From Hibiscus mutabilis (lineage: Eukaryota > Streptophyta > Magnoliopsida > Malvales > Malvaceae): DNA of 64,000 nt. Each line of letters starts with the position of its first letter. Position 1 is the stretch's first letter. The notes beneath the pieces are model-generated. The model was not told the origin of the DNA. It made no database searches and saw nothing but the letters and a program-made list of their open reading frames with translations. Made by a program: the position numbers and the translations under genes. Where the stretch lies: NCBI GenBank assembly GCA_019671005.1, contig CM033712.1, positions 72,366,479 to 72,430,478 on the forward strand. Direction: 5' to 3'. Positions 10,957-24,113 of the stretch are shown here, piece by piece.

Positions 10957-13900
10957 TGTAACACCCTTGACCTGGATGTCACATTTGGGCCTCTAGCCCA
11001 ACCCATACCATCAAATTTTTGCAACTAGATTTAGCTCAAATCACATTCATTCATAAAATCCATCAAGTTTAAATATTTCAGAGTAGATAAACCGATTTAA
11101 AATGTTACATGGGAGCTCCATTTATAATACATAACTAAAAGCATTCGACACACAAGTTAAAATCCCAAAATAAGAGTTACACAAAAATATAGGGTCCTAC
11201 GAATACATAGCCCAATAATCTAAGTATTGTACTCGAACAACAAGTCGATGCTAAAGTCCTACTCCGAAGGTACTCCAACGATGTACGCCAACCTACGAAC
11301 GGAAACAACAACTCCAAACGCTGAGTTAACGAATCTCAGTAGATACACTTTCACTCAACCATGCTTCATGCAAATCATAAATAAAAGCATGTAGCTAAAG
11401 ATGACAATATGGCAATAACAATAAATGTTGGCGCTACCTTTAGCCGCCTAAACACATATCAATCAATAGGGATGCATAAAGTCTCACACAGAAATTATAA
11501 GCATCATAACAACAAACCTGTAGTAAGGCTCGATTCCACTAAGCATCGGGTACACACACTCCGAGTGAGGCTCAGTCCCACTAAGCATCGAGTTTATACA
11601 TTCGGAAATCTTTAATCATGGTATTGCAACACACTATTCTCACATAGGCATTTGGAGCCCCATTAAACAAGGTGACTCAACCATAATAATGTCCTTACGT
11701 GGCATACAACCATCATTCGATCCACCAAGGATCCTTATTAAAATGACACAACAAGTCACCCAAGGTTTTAATAAGTTATTTTCTCATTAAGCTCGTATGT
11801 GAGGTTCAAATCTTAGTTTATCTATTTTACTATTCATTTTACCACCTTAGGAGCCCATTAGGCCTTAGTCCTCGAATTATAGATCCCTCAAACTCAAAAT
11901 GTATTTTTTGGGCAGATTGCCCACATGGTATCGATACCCTCATTCGGTTGGGAAAAGCCAGTACACCCCATGGCGCAACGGAAAAATTATCTGGCGTAAT
12001 CCACCAGTGATCCATGTACAAGGGACGAATTCAGGGTGATAAATGATGAAAACATTACCTCAAGTAATATGGAATTCCGCAACGAGTATAAGAGAATCCA
12101 AATCAAATCTGAGTCGTCACAGCAGCGTTTCGACCTCTACGCAGTCCACCCGAATAAAACGAACAATTTTTCTCTTCTCTAACTGTTAGAGAGGGTTTTC
12201 GAAAAAAACATAAAAACCTATGTTGGCTGCTAGACCTTATGCCTTTATACAGCATTTAAAAACCTGATTCTAAATAAACTCGGATTCTTTAAATATACAA
12301 TATATTTAACCGAATATAATTAAATATGTAGAATATGATTCTGCTTTAATTAGGTTTCTTTTAGATATATATATTATTTGATAATTACAATAACTTATCA
12401 AATATTAACATATATATAAAAACAAAATTATCTATAATTATAATAATTATAACAATTTCGGTTTCTCACTAATTACGTGTGCAACAAGTTTGTACACATG
12501 TTATCTAGTCGATATTTGATCGTTTCAATCATAGGGTGTGACCCTTGTAGGTTCATGTAACGTTAGCGGTAATATCCAGAACAATTCTAATATTACAAGC
12601 AATGAGTGGCATCTAGCAATACATCATTACTACCTAAGTTACATGAAATCGTGGTTCGATTTAACCTTTTTTCCGTGATTAACTTCTTTTATGTATTTCA
12701 TCCTTTTTTCCTCATATCTAGATCGGACACAAGTCATGGATTAGTCACACTTGTATAGTCCATCTAATATTTCTTGATACCTTGAGTAGACTATTATAAA
12801 CGAATAACTATGATATCTCATATCAATTTATTTGACCATGACCATGCATTTTCTAGTCTCACTCAATCAAGTGGCCTATGATACTACTCCTATTATGTAG
12901 GAGGGACAAATCCTATCTTGATCAACCATATTTCGCTACGTGGATTGTGACATATCCAATATTAGTCTTGATAGTGTAATCAGTTACGACACACGTTTGA
13001 CCGTATCAAAATATGTCACTCACGATGTTGAAATAATGTTGATCTCAAGTCTGAGGATCATACATGTAGTTATCACCATGAGCAATGTTGTGACTGTCAT
13101 ATAATAATCTAAGAAACATGCTCATACCGGGTCAGTCCAGTATGTCGTTCCTTAACACATACTTATGTATTGATTTTGACATCTCCATGTCAATGACAAC
13201 ACTTTGTCAGCAATCAACTACATATTAGTCTTAATACATTATTGTTGTCCAAGCCCGCAATAATTCTCGACTAAGGACATTCAAGAATAACTATATTATT
13301 CTAAGGACTTTATTATGATTCAGTTTATTTATAGATACACAGAATGAGATTGAAATAATAATAATGGTTTATTATTGATAAACAAGATAAAATAAGTATG
13401 TCTTTTACAACCATCTCATAATTGGTCTTTGGGCATACTCCAACACATTCGAGTATCGATACACCCATCAGGGTACCGATACCCATCAATGCGTATCGAT
13501 ACCAAGATTTACACACACATGGATTTAACCAACAATCTCGTACTAATACAAGAGGTCGTATACCGATACACTCTTTAGTACTGATACGCCCTTAAGCGTA
13601 TCGATAACCATTTTTGCTACTAGAATTCTTGTAGAGCAATGGGTATCAATACCCTCCTTAGGTGTACCGATACGCCCTTTAAGAATTGTATGTGTTCATC
13701 AAGTTTAACACAAGGTATCGATACACGTTCAACCCGTATCGATACTTGAATCCAAAATTCATTTTCTAGAGTTTGTAAATCAACCCTCACACCCCCAAAA
13801 CTCAAAGTTAAGACCCAAAACGAACCTACAAGTTATGGAAATTGTTTTAAGTAGTTTCCTACTATTTTTTAGCCATTTTAACATCAATCTTAGGATTAGC

Positions 13901-14658
13901 CATTAAAGTGGTTTCAAGCACTCAAACAACCAATATGTCAACCAAGCATCAAAGCAATTGAATTTGTGATTTATAGGAACACAAGGGAGTTAGTAGTGTA
14001 CTAACCTTGATGATAAGCTGCAACCAAAGCTCCAAGCCAACACCTCAAGTCCTCCTCTTCTCTTGAGCCTTGGAAGCTTCTCCACCCTCTTTCACTACAA
14101 GGAGATGTTATAAAACAAGTTAAAACATTGCTGGAAACATAATATATAAAAATGGAAGGATTCTATAACAAGAAATGGAATCAAACTCCAAAATCTCGTT
14201 CTTCCTCTACAACCCCCACAAAACACCTATTTTCCAACCTCCACCAAACTCAACTATTCTAACCTTGATAGATAGATCCTTGAGTGGTGATTAACCTTCT
14301 CTCAATGACAAATCCGAGATTCACACTTAAAATGACAAAGACTCAACCTTTCTTGTGGGTGGGAAGTTGGAAGATGAGAATGATGGAAGGATGAAAACAA
14401 GGGGGACAAGGTGATCTCATTCCTTTTGCTTTTCTGCAGAAGAATTAAAGGGACTCACCTTTCTCTCTTCAAATAATTAGATAATTATCTAATTACCCTC
14501 TCATTGTCCTCTTAACTCAACCTAACACCAAAACTCAAGCCCAACACCCTAATTATAAACCCACCAAGGCTCATAAAGCCCAAACATCTCGGCGCAAACG
14601 CAAAGCCCACGGTTTCAGGTTAAACCAACCTTTAGGTTTCGAAATTCGAGTCGTTACA
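10957..14658 (-). mobile_element. LTR-like (solo LTR) element TGTAAC..GTTACA
   Basis: Starts TGTAACACCC and ends GTTACA, flanked by CAAAT (10952-10956) and CGAAT (14659-14663), a 5-bp TSD with one change. The uninterrupted neighbouring repeat at about 14940 reads GTTCGAATTTTTAGGG, which supports CGAAT as the original target. After subtracting the nested Copia LTR it is about 2.2 kb. It contains many GTATCGATAC-type words (about 11920-11935 and 13450-13745) and no coding domains, so a Gypsy-type solo LTR is the simplest reading. Orientation is probably minus (TGTAACGACTCG start), but this is not certain. Confidence 0.6.
11946..13445 (-). mobile_element. Copia-like solo LTR, 1500 bp
   Basis: Read on the minus strand it begins TGTTGGAGTATGCCC and ends TTTTCCCAACC. 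It is flanked by a perfect 5-bp target-site duplication, CATTC, at 11941-11945 and 13446-13450. A TATA box (TATAAAGGC) lies at 12249-12241 on the minus strand, followed by the same leader as in the copy at 1-793. Nothing of gag-pol remains, so it is a solo LTR left by recombination between two LTRs. It sits inside the larger element 10957-14658. Confidence 0.88.
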
Positions 14659-14667
14659 CGAATTTTT

Positions 14668-15219
14668 AGGGTAAAGTACATCAATGGTCGCCAAAATTTT
14701 AGGGCGCTTTTATTTTGGTCATCGAACTTTAAAATTTTCATTGGGGTCACTTAACTTTTATTGCTTTCATTTTGATCCCTATCGTTACCTTCCGTTAGAA
14801 AATGTTGACGTGGCCCGTTAGTTTTCCTTTTTTCTCAAACGAAATAAAAGTTGGGTAACCCCGATGAAATTTTTAAAATTTTGGTGACCAAAATGAAAGC
14901 GCCTTAAAAGTTTGGTCACCAAAATGAAAATGCCTTAAAAGTTCGAATTTTTAGGGCGTTTTTATTTTGGTCATCAAACTTTAAAACTTTCATTGGGGTC
15001 TCTTAACTTTTATTTCGCTTTCATTTTGGTCTCTCGCGTTACCTTCTGTTAGAAAATACTGATGTGGTCCGTTAGTTTTCCTTTTCCTCAAGTGAAATAA
15101 AAGTTGGGTGACTTGATGAAAGTTTTAAACGTTCGGTGATCAAAATGAAATTGCCTTAAAAGCTTGGTGACCAAAATGAAAACGCCTTAAAATTTTGGTG
15201 ACCATTTATACATTTTACC
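14668..15219. repeat. Foldback MITE with internal tandem duplication
   Basis: Ends are inverted repeats: AGGGTAAAGTACATCAATGG on the left against CCATTTATACATTTTACC on the right. Two near-copies of a roughly 280-bp unit (TTTTTATTTTGGTCATCAAAC ... GGTGACCAAAATGAAAACGCC) follow one another, meeting near 14944. A third partial copy is at 10676-10956. Immediately to the right is AGTGGCGGAGCCAC, a word often seen at plant transposon ends. Confidence 0.65.
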
Positions 15220-18123
15220 AGTGGCGGAGCCACATGTAGTTTAGGGTGTCAATCGGCCGCACTTGATTTGTTGTGGTATGATATTTTTAAAGACTTAAAT
15301 TGGGTTTTTAAGGGGTTATAATATAAATTTTTTCATGAAAATTTTAGAATTAACCCTGCTTCATTTGTTTGGGTATAGGATCAACAATATTTATATTGTA
15401 GTTGTATGAGAATTATCGTACCTCAAAATATACTCTGACCCACTATATGAAAATCCCGACGTCACGAAAATCCAAATGACACGAAAGTATAAAAATAAAA
15501 GTAATATTTTTCTTTGAAATCTTACATCAAACCTAGAACCGTTGTCTAAACTTCTTTGCCCCTTCTTGACAAAACGCATAACGTAAAAGCAATGGATGAG
15601 AAAAAATCAAAACCTTGACTTAACATCAAAGAGTATAGATAGAATGATTTCCTCTGAAAATTCGAAGTTTCATCGATCATACAACCTACTTCGCTACTGA
15701 TTCCGAATTATATCGACTAACTACCTCAAAAAAAGATCAAACCATATTAGAATGTCGATAATCTTTATTAAGGTTAAATGTTCATCTAGCTTCTAAAATT
15801 GATTAATGGCCATCATTCTTGATATCAAACAATACTTGAAAAAAAAATTGATAAAAAATATTATAAATTCATTATTACAAAACTAATATGGCTCACTAGA
15901 AATACAACACATGACACATGTTTATTACATTTAAAAAAAAAAGAAAAATTAAAAATTCATAAAATAGAAAAAGGCCAAATTCTTTTAATTTTTTTAACAT
16001 AAAAAGTTACAAATCTAATTGTCTATATAGATACCATTGGCAAATAAGTCAAAAGCTTTTGTTTTATTTTTCTTTCAGCATTTAAATAAACGAGCTGGGA
16101 CACTTGAGTTGCATTGCATATTTGCATGTAATGCAAACATTTCTTTACTTTACGTGCCCCATACGACCATATAAAAGACAGAGAATCAAAATGCTTGTAA
16201 GAGTCGTACATATTCGATATGTAAACGCAAGCAAATGAAGAAAACATGGCAGCCTTATTTTCTTTCTTTCTAAAGGAAAACAGCTGCAGAATCATGGAAA
16301 ATTTGAGGTGTGATAATCCCATATCTTGTAAATCGAGGATATTGGTTCATACAATATGATAGGTTGCCTTTCTCAATCACATTGACTAAGTGGCACCTTT
16401 GATTCCCCCAATTATTTGGTTTTTTGTGTGTGTTTTCCAAGCAATTCTCCATGTTATTATCCCAAAGTGTTGCTACAACACATTTTATATCATCTGTAAT
16501 AGTTGAATGCTTGGCAAAATATCTTAAATTATTAATAAGCAACTAGAATCAGGAGTTGGGGGCAAAATATAAATATTCGAAAGTAAGAAAAATTCATAAA
16601 TAAACTATTTTTTAAAAAAAAATATATAGGTGGACAAAGATATAAAAAAATCATTTAGTTTAAAAATAGACGGAGTTTACACCACACATCTCAATAGATG
16701 AGATAATCAAAATGAACAACCATAAAAAAGTTGTACGAGATTAAATGAGAAAATGCCATGATATATGCATCAATAATGACACTCTTTAAGAATTAATCAT
16801 AAATCTATATGGACTAAAGCTTATATTCATCCAAAATAAATATATATTTTTTGAACATAAGGTCGGCCTTACTTATAAACAAAAAACAGAAACAACGAGA
16901 AGAACCGGGGATGAAAATAATCTCAGAAATACAACAAAAACAATCATAAAAAAGACACTGTGCGAGCAAAGCATCAAACCGAAGCAGCATGCAAAGCAAG
17001 CAACATATATATATACTCATTAGATTTGGGTTTATGATTTCAATTTACTAGCCGACTGGACTCGAACTAAAATAATTAATTTAAATTTGAATTATAAATA
17101 TATATATATATTAACATAAGTTTATATATACTCACTAGATTTGGGTTTATAATTTCGATTTGTTGACGACTGGACTCGAATTAAAATAAATAATTTTAAT
17201 TTTAATAAATATTAACATAAGTTTATATTTTTAACTAGTGAAAATTGGTAATTTAAACCTTCCGGACTGGGATAGGTTCGGATATAGACCTTGAATTTTT
17301 TTTAAAAAAAAAAATAGGTCCTGATCCAACCTATCACATAAATACATCTAGTTGAAATTAAGCAACAAAGAAACCTGAAAATTGAAGCTGTTAATTTTTT
17401 ACCATTGATATATCTTTCAATTGATTCGAATTTGCAGCACATTCATGAAAGTGACGGAAATATTCACTAAATTTATATTTTAAGAAACAACTAGGAAACT
17501 CCCCTACCACGGAATATTTTCTAGGTGGCAAACAAAACTTGACTAGATTCAAAAAAATCAATTTTTTGATTCAACTCGAATATTTTGACTCAAAAAAATT
17601 TTAATTTTAATTTTAGTTATAAAATAAGACTCGTCAACTCAAAGTTTTTTAACTCGCTTTAATCGAATTCTCACCCCTACCCTCTACTCCTTGTTCAGCA
17701 TAACATCTTAGTGTTAATGTTAATTTTGGTTTAATTAATTATGTTTTTTACTAATGAGGCCTTAATAGTATTATCGAGGTTAAGGTTTTGGATCTTTGAG
17801 CATTTAATATGAATTACATATTAGACTCCGTGTACCATGAATTTTTTATTTTTTTTGTTGTGCTCTCGATTTTATAATTTTTTTTCTAAATAATCAACTA
17901 ATCTGCGTTGCATATCTGGTATTAGTGAGTGAGACTCTTAACGGAAATTTTCTGCATACACAAGGCCTCGATGAGACTTGCTTAAACAATTTCAACCTGC
18001 TTAACTAATATTGAGTTGCTTACCACTTAGATCAACCTCGTTAGTATAATTTTTTATTTATAACTTAATGAGATTCGAACCTTTTAACATATTACTTTTT
18101 ATTATAATTTACGTCATTAAATT
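15220..18123. other. Intergenic AT-rich tract
   Basis: No recognised gene. Minus-strand open frames at 15391-15579, 16023-16542 and 16814-17020 have no domain pattern or splice partners. An imperfect tandem duplication of about 114 bp lies at about 17010-17235. Confidence 0.45.
17010..17235. repeat. Imperfect tandem duplication, about 114-bp unit
   Basis: The words 'CTCA(T/C)TAGATTTGGGTTTAT', 'GACTGGACTCGAA(C/T)TAAAATAA' and 'TTAACATAAGTTTATA' occur twice in the same order, offset by about 114 bases, with scattered substitutions and (TA)n length differences. No coding content. Confidence 0.7.
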
Positions 18124-18918
18124 TAAGGGTAAATTCTAAATTTCATCATTCAACTTTCTTCGCACTTTTATTTTGATTATTGAAGTTCGAAATTTTTTAA
18201 TTTCACCACTAAATTTCAATTTGCTAATGTTTTAATCACTCTGTCATTAAAAAAATTTAACAACGTTATGACTGAACATCCATCTTTTAAATATTATGAA
18301 ATTGCCTCAAAACATTCTTACTTTTTTGTGAAAAGGACTTCTGGTTTTGAATTTTCATTGATTCCCGACGATGGAGCATATTCTTCTAAATTAAAATGGT
18401 GGAGAGGTAGAGAAGGAGGAAGCGAGCTCATGTGTATTCTTGTTTCACACTAATCGTCAAATGGTGTTGTAGATCGGGGTGGTTTAGGGTTTATGAATTT
18501 TGGGTTTTAGGTTGAGCTTCTCAAGTTTTAAAGAAATATTGGAAAATCTAAATTAACAGGGTGATACGAGACGATAATAGAGTATGTCGGTGTTTGCGTG
18601 GTCAGAGAAAACGTTGGATAATGATTATTTCAGTACCGGTGTGATGCAAGTATGAAACTATAAAACTTTCATCTTTCGAGAAAAAGATAAAATCAAAAAA
18701 AATGACATGGATAACATGTGACTGCCATGTTAAGAAAAAGCAATTTATGTCAGCACACGTTGCTACCATGTCATCCTTTTATGTTTGATTTTAACCTTTA
18801 AATGATAAAAATATAAACAAATCAAAAATTTAATGACTTAATTAAAAAAATTAAAAATTTACTCCCAAATCAAATGATATAAATATAAAGAAGAATATGG
18901 TTGAATTTTATTTCAATC
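18124..18918. repeat. Foldback MITE
   Basis: The left arm (AAGGGTAAATTCTAAATTTCATCATTCAACTTTCTTCGC) is mirrored by the right arm around 18860-18918 (AAATATAAAGAAGAATATGGTTGAATTTTATT), with matching internal complement words (CGAAATTTTTTAATTTCACC / ATTAAAAAAATTAAAAATTTAC). The short open frame at 18268-18453 lies in the loop and shows no family motif. Confidence 0.5.
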
Positions 18919-19629
18919 TACACCATCAATTAATGATATAGCATGCTAACAGATATAATTTAAACAGATATTTTAATATTTTAAATAAATAATTGAGTAG
19001 TATTGCCGTGATTCCTGGTGGTTGAGTAGCTCTTGTTGAGTGTGGTTTTTTAGCTTTTTTATCGGTTTTGTTGTGTTAATTTATTTTTGTTTTTTTTATA
19101 ATGTCGAAGTTATTTCAATCTTTATTTCTATAATATTATCATATGTACTTTTTTTATTAAGTTTAGAAAAATTCTTACCAAAGCTTATAGTAATATTTAT
19201 TTCTTTACAAAAATAAAAATAAACTCACGCATATCTAAATACTCTGGGCTCAAATTTAAACGTTTTTTACCTTTCGATTTATGAGTTTTGAATCCGAACT
19301 TTTAAACCCGCTGTAGGTTCCACCCAATGAGCCGAAGCGGTCAGTGTGCCCCCACAAATCAATTCGCCCATCACATGATATTGATATTCAGGCAAGTTGT
19401 GTGACAATGCCAATCTAAATTCTTCCCAAGTTTGTCTTAATATTCAAGTCAATTTGCTCATCACTCTGTCAAGGACCCGACAATAATCGACCCTGGCTCC
19501 ATTGGTCTACAATTGTGTAATAAAATTCAAACTAAAGACAAATCAACCGCATTGTATTATCAGTGATCTAAACTTTCAGACCGCAAATTGAGAAAAAAAA
19601 AAGTTGTGAGAAGCAAGAAAAACCAAGCA
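18919..19629. other. Intergenic, 5' region of CAT locus
   Basis: AT-rich to about 19240, then more complex sequence up to the CAT start codon, which would be the promoter and 5' UTR of the amino acid transporter locus. No decisive motif is visible. Confidence 0.4.
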
Positions 19630-21392
19630 ATGAGTTACACTGGACAAGAAGCTGAAGATGAGGCTCAACCGAGATCATACTGGAGATGGAGCAAAGATGA
19701 TTTCTTGCCGGAAGAATCGTTCCAGAATCGGAGCAGCTACATATCCGCACTGTCGCAAATTTATCCCCATTTCAAGGACCGTCTCGTAAGCCGCTCGGAC
19801 GATGCGAATGAGATCACGGAGCTTCGTAAACAAAGTGAGAATGACATGAAGCGTTGCCTCACATGGTGGGATCTTACCTGGTTCGGTTATCGGCGCGGGC
19901 ATCTTCGTGCTCACTGGCCAAGAATTACATGAACATGCCGGACCAGCCATTGTCTTGTCCTATGTAGCCTCAGGTATTTCAGCTATGCTCTGTGTTCTGC
20001 TATACAGAGTTTTCCGTAGAGATCCCAGTTGCGGGCGGATCGTTCGCTTATTTACAAATCGAATTAGGAGATTTTGTGGCGTTCATCACAGCTGGGAACA
20101 TACTTCTCGAAAGCGTCATCGGAGGTGCCGCGGTCGCCAGAGCATGGACTTCGTACTTTGCTACTCTCCTAAATCGTCACCCGAACTCGGTTCGTATCCA
20201 TAAGGGATCGTATCTTTTGGACCCCATTGCGGTTGTGGTCCTGGCGATTGCTGCAACCATTGCAATGATCAGCACGAAGAGAACTTTACAATTGAATTGG
20301 ATAGCCAAAGCATTGAATACTTTAGTGATCTTGTTTGTGCTAATTGCCGGGTTTGCTCATGCCGATACATCGAATTTGTCACCATTTTTACCATACGGAG
20401 CCAAAGGGATCTTCCAAGCAGCCGCGATCGTTTACTTTGCCTACGGTGGATTCGATAACATCGCTACCATGGCTGAAGAAACAAAAAACCCGTCGAGAGA
20501 CATACCATTAGGATTACTCGGATCGATGTTGGTCATCACCGTTGTATACTGCTTGATGGCACTTTCCCTAAGTATGATGCAGAAATATACCGAGATCGAC
20601 CCGAATGCGGCCTATTCCATGGCATTTCAGAGTGTCGGAATGAAATGGGGTAAGTTTCTAGTAGCCCTCGGTGCTCTTAAAGGGATGACCACAGTCCTTC
20701 TAGTAGGTGCACTTGGGCAAGCACGGTATACTACTCATATCGCACGAGCACACATGATCCCGCCGTGGTTTGCACTAGTCCACCCAAAGACCAGAACACC
20801 GATAAACGCCACTCTCTTGATGGCCATCTTGAGCGGCGTCATTGCGCTTTTTTCGAGCTTGGATGTCTTGGCAAGCTTGCTATCCGTGAGCACTCTGTTC
20901 ATATTCATGATGATGGCCGTGGCACTACTTGTGAGGAGATACTACGTGAGGGAAGTCACACCAAGAACAAACCTCTTGAAGCTTGTAATATTCATATTGA
21001 CTATCATAGCTTCCTCGATGGGAACTTCGGCTTATTGGGGACTAAGGCCGAAAGGATGGGTCGGATACGTCGTAACAATACCCCTTTGGCTCCTGGCGAC
21101 GATCGGATTATTGGTGTTTCTTCCCCAACAGAGGACACCGAAAGTTTGGGGGGTGCCATTGGTTCCGTGGCTTCCGTCGTTGTCGATTGCGATAAATATC
21201 TTCCTAATGGGGTCTTTGGCACCTTAAGCATTTATAAGGTTTGGAATCTGTACATTGGTAATGTTGGTTTATTACATCCTCGTTGGCCTCCATGCAACTT
21301 ATGACATGGCACATCGACAACAAAAACTAGGCGACCTCAAGGTTAAGGTTAAGATTAAGAATGAAGATGAAGAGGGGAAAGCATTAGCTTAG
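19630..21392 (+). pseudogene. Cationic amino acid transporter (CAT1/5/8 type), broken
   Basis: The translation, read over three frames, covers a whole CAT/APC-superfamily permease of about 585 residues. It has a hydrophilic N-terminus with KDDFLPEESF, then a conserved CLTWWDLTWFG, IGAGIFVLTGQE, PVAGGSFAYL, GGAAVARAWTSYFATLL, TMAEETKNPSRDIPLG, KGMTTVLLVG, ARAHMIPPWFA and WGVPLVPWLPS, with many hydrophobic membrane segments. Such proteins import amino acids across the plasma or vacuolar membrane. Three lesions are visible: a net loss of about 11 bases near 19887 (between TCGGT repeats), a 2-base loss near 20004 (in TACA(CA)GAG), and an in-frame TAA at 21225-21227. After that TAA the same frame continues as AFIRFGICTLV...HATYDMAH to a natural stop at 21392. 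No introns interrupt it. Lesion sizes are inferred from the family pattern; assembly error is possible but would need three events. Confidence 0.85.
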
Positions 21393-23632
21393 GGTCCACT
21401 ACTCATTTTGAGTATCTGTTACTCTCGATACTATTTTCTTTGATATTTAAACTTGAATTCGAATTGTTCCTTTCAATACTATTTTTTGTAAGATTTGAAC
21501 TTGAATTCGATAATGAAAGTTTACATGTAAGAAATTTAAGTTTAAATAAAGGGGAATACGAAAGTCTCTCGTTATGTATCTTAGCTTTTTTGGTTCAAAA
21601 ATAAAATGATCAAACTCTATTACTTGTAAGAATTCAAAACCAAAAAAAGTAGGCGATTTTTATGTTTTCCTTATAAATTATTAGGTAAACTCTTCTAATC
21701 GCATTATACATGATCTTAATCAATAATATAATGCCGCATTATTTATTTTTAAATGTCACTAAAACTGTTACCAATTTACTCTGATTTATATTCCACCTCA
21801 CCGCCTTTTTTCCTCGTCTATGTCTTCTTATTTAATCAAAAATCGTAGATGATGTTGTAAGATCTAATAATTTTTTTCGGTTTTAACTTTCAAGATTATC
21901 CAGGGAAGTTGGTGCTTCTAATTAGGAAAAGTGGGCTTTATAACAAGGATTGAAATGTTTAATATTATTATGTAAATCAAGTTAGTAATGTTATTAAATA
22001 ATGTGACTTAAAATGTAAAATGATTTAATGTAAATAATATACTTTTGGAACTAACATATGTTTAATTTAGTGCACAATGTATTTCTATTTTTTGTAATTA
22101 ATGTAAAATGAAATTATTGAACATAACTAAGATATACGAACTTTTTTAATTATGTTTGGTTGGAACTCTCGAGTTCCGATAACTGAAATGTGTTTATGGA
22201 GTTCCTATTTTCGTTTTAGCTCTGAGTTTTGTCTTTCAACTATCAAGAGAATCTCAAAAACACCACGACTAAACAAATATTATCCGTAAATTATTTCTAG
22301 CTTCTTGTGATTTACTTTGTACATTAAATCCTTATGTGCGACTCATCTTGATCTATTTGAACGAAGAATCACAAAGATCCGATTAAAGAATTTACTAACG
22401 GGATTAGTTCAAGTGATAAACAGTTTGACATCGCTTAAGCATGTTTTGAATTCGAAGTTTTAAGTATGTAAAAAGTCTCCACCGAAAGACTTATCCAATA
22501 AAAATAAATATACAACGTGGATCGATATAAATTAATCAGAACAAAGTAACAGAAGAATTTGGAATCCCAAACATGGAAAACTAAATTGGAGAAATTAGAG
22601 GAGATATTTTAGTTCCATGGTTATTTTCGAAGTTCCTCCTCCGACTCTTTTTCAGTTTTTAGATGATGATATTTTAGTCTTAAGTTTGACGTAAAACATT
22701 ATTAGTTTTATCTCTATCTTTACAATTCGAAAAAAAATAAAATATATAATTTATAAATTATTAAATAGGCTCATGTGACAAAGTTAAGATCGTGAGATCT
22801 TTGAGTACCCTTGTTTAAATAGAGTTGTTCAAGGAAACGTTATTTGTCCAAATCCGAAGTCCTGTCCGAAATTTAAGATTGTTCCAACAAAATATCGGAC
22901 CTATTTAAAAAATGGACAACTTTGGAGTCCAATATTCAAGATCCAAAATTGGCACGACCCATTTTTCTATATTTTTTAACATGTTATATTATTTAATACT
23001 ATTATAATATAAAAATTACAAATATGAGCATGTTCAAGTAAAATTTGAAATTTATATTTTAGATTTTGTTGGATTTAAACGAACATAAAATATATTAATA
23101 TCTTACATAAACTTAACCTAATCTGACCTATATAAACTCTATACAAAATAATGTCTATATCATTTATAATTGAGACTATGGACTATTACAAACTTATTTT
23201 ACTATCAGTTCTTCATTAAAATAACTATAATTTATTTAAAATATATTTTTACGTATTTTTATTCCTTTTTATTCACTTTTGTGAGTGTATTATTAAGTAC
23301 CTAGTCTATTTTATAGTTGTAATTCTTAGTCTTATTGGTATATAATTAAAATCAAAACATTAAATTTACTACCTGCCCAATATTATTCAAATACAACAGA
23401 TGTCACTATATTTATTATATCATCTAATAAATTGTCGTATCAGATTAATCGATTGAACTGAAAATTATTTATTCATCGAATCTTATTTAAGAAATAAAAT
23501 ATTTGAACCACAGAACAACTATTGCAACACAAAAAACGTAATGAAAGATAATAAAAAACACTACAAATTTTTTTATTTTCTCAAATTATGAACTAATTGT
23601 ACATAATAAAATTAAGCTTAAATTAAAAAAAA
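21393..23632. other. Intergenic AT-rich tract
   Basis: Downstream of the CAT locus, low-complexity AT-rich DNA with no gene, RNA or complete element that I can support. Tract 22840-23160 has transposon-like words (GGACCTATTT.., TTGGCACGACCC) without visible ends. Confidence 0.45.
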
Positions 23633-24113
23633 AACTTAAGGGGTAAAAGCTTTTTAATTTTTGGAAAAAAAAATCAATTGAGCTTTTGATTTTTTTTGCA
23701 GTCAATTAAGCTCTTAAACCAATAAATTAAAAAACAATTAAATTCTTTGACAACATTGACTGTAAAATTTAACAGTTTTCTTTGGATTGATTGGCGCAGC
23801 ACGTCGTGTCACAATATTGTTACTTGAAATTTTCCAAAAAAATTATTTTATCTAAAAAATTTAAAAGTCTAAAAATTTAAAGAAACTTTTAAAAATATTT
23901 ATTAAAAAAATATGTAAATGCCACATAATAAAACTGTAGTATACATGTGACAGTAATATTAAAGAAAAAAGTCATGATTTAATAGTCAAAATTGATTAAA
24001 GTACTTAATTGATTCAATTTATTAGTTTAAGGAGTTAATTGAGTGAAAAAAAAAATTAAAAGTTTAATTGATTTTGTTAAAAATTTAAAAGACTTCTTAC
24101 ATCCTTAAGCCTT
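23633..24113. repeat. Foldback MITE
   Basis: Left arm (CTTAAGGGGTAAAAGCTTTTTAATTTTTGG..ATCAATTGAGC) is mirrored by the right arm (..AATTGATTTTGTTAAAAATTTAAAAGACTTCTTACATCCTTAAG). The loop contains a short GC-richer block around 23785-23810. No coding content. Confidence 0.55.

Noticed and set aside
16023..16542. Two overlapping minus-strand open frames as a possible two-exon gene
   Set aside because: No domain pattern, no convincing splice junction joining them, and composition like the flanking intergenic DNA.
22405..22480. tRNA gene or SINE around AGTGATAAACAG..TTTGAATTCGAAG
   Set aside because: Box-like words are present, but no cloverleaf could be drawn and no second copy or tail confirms a SINE.
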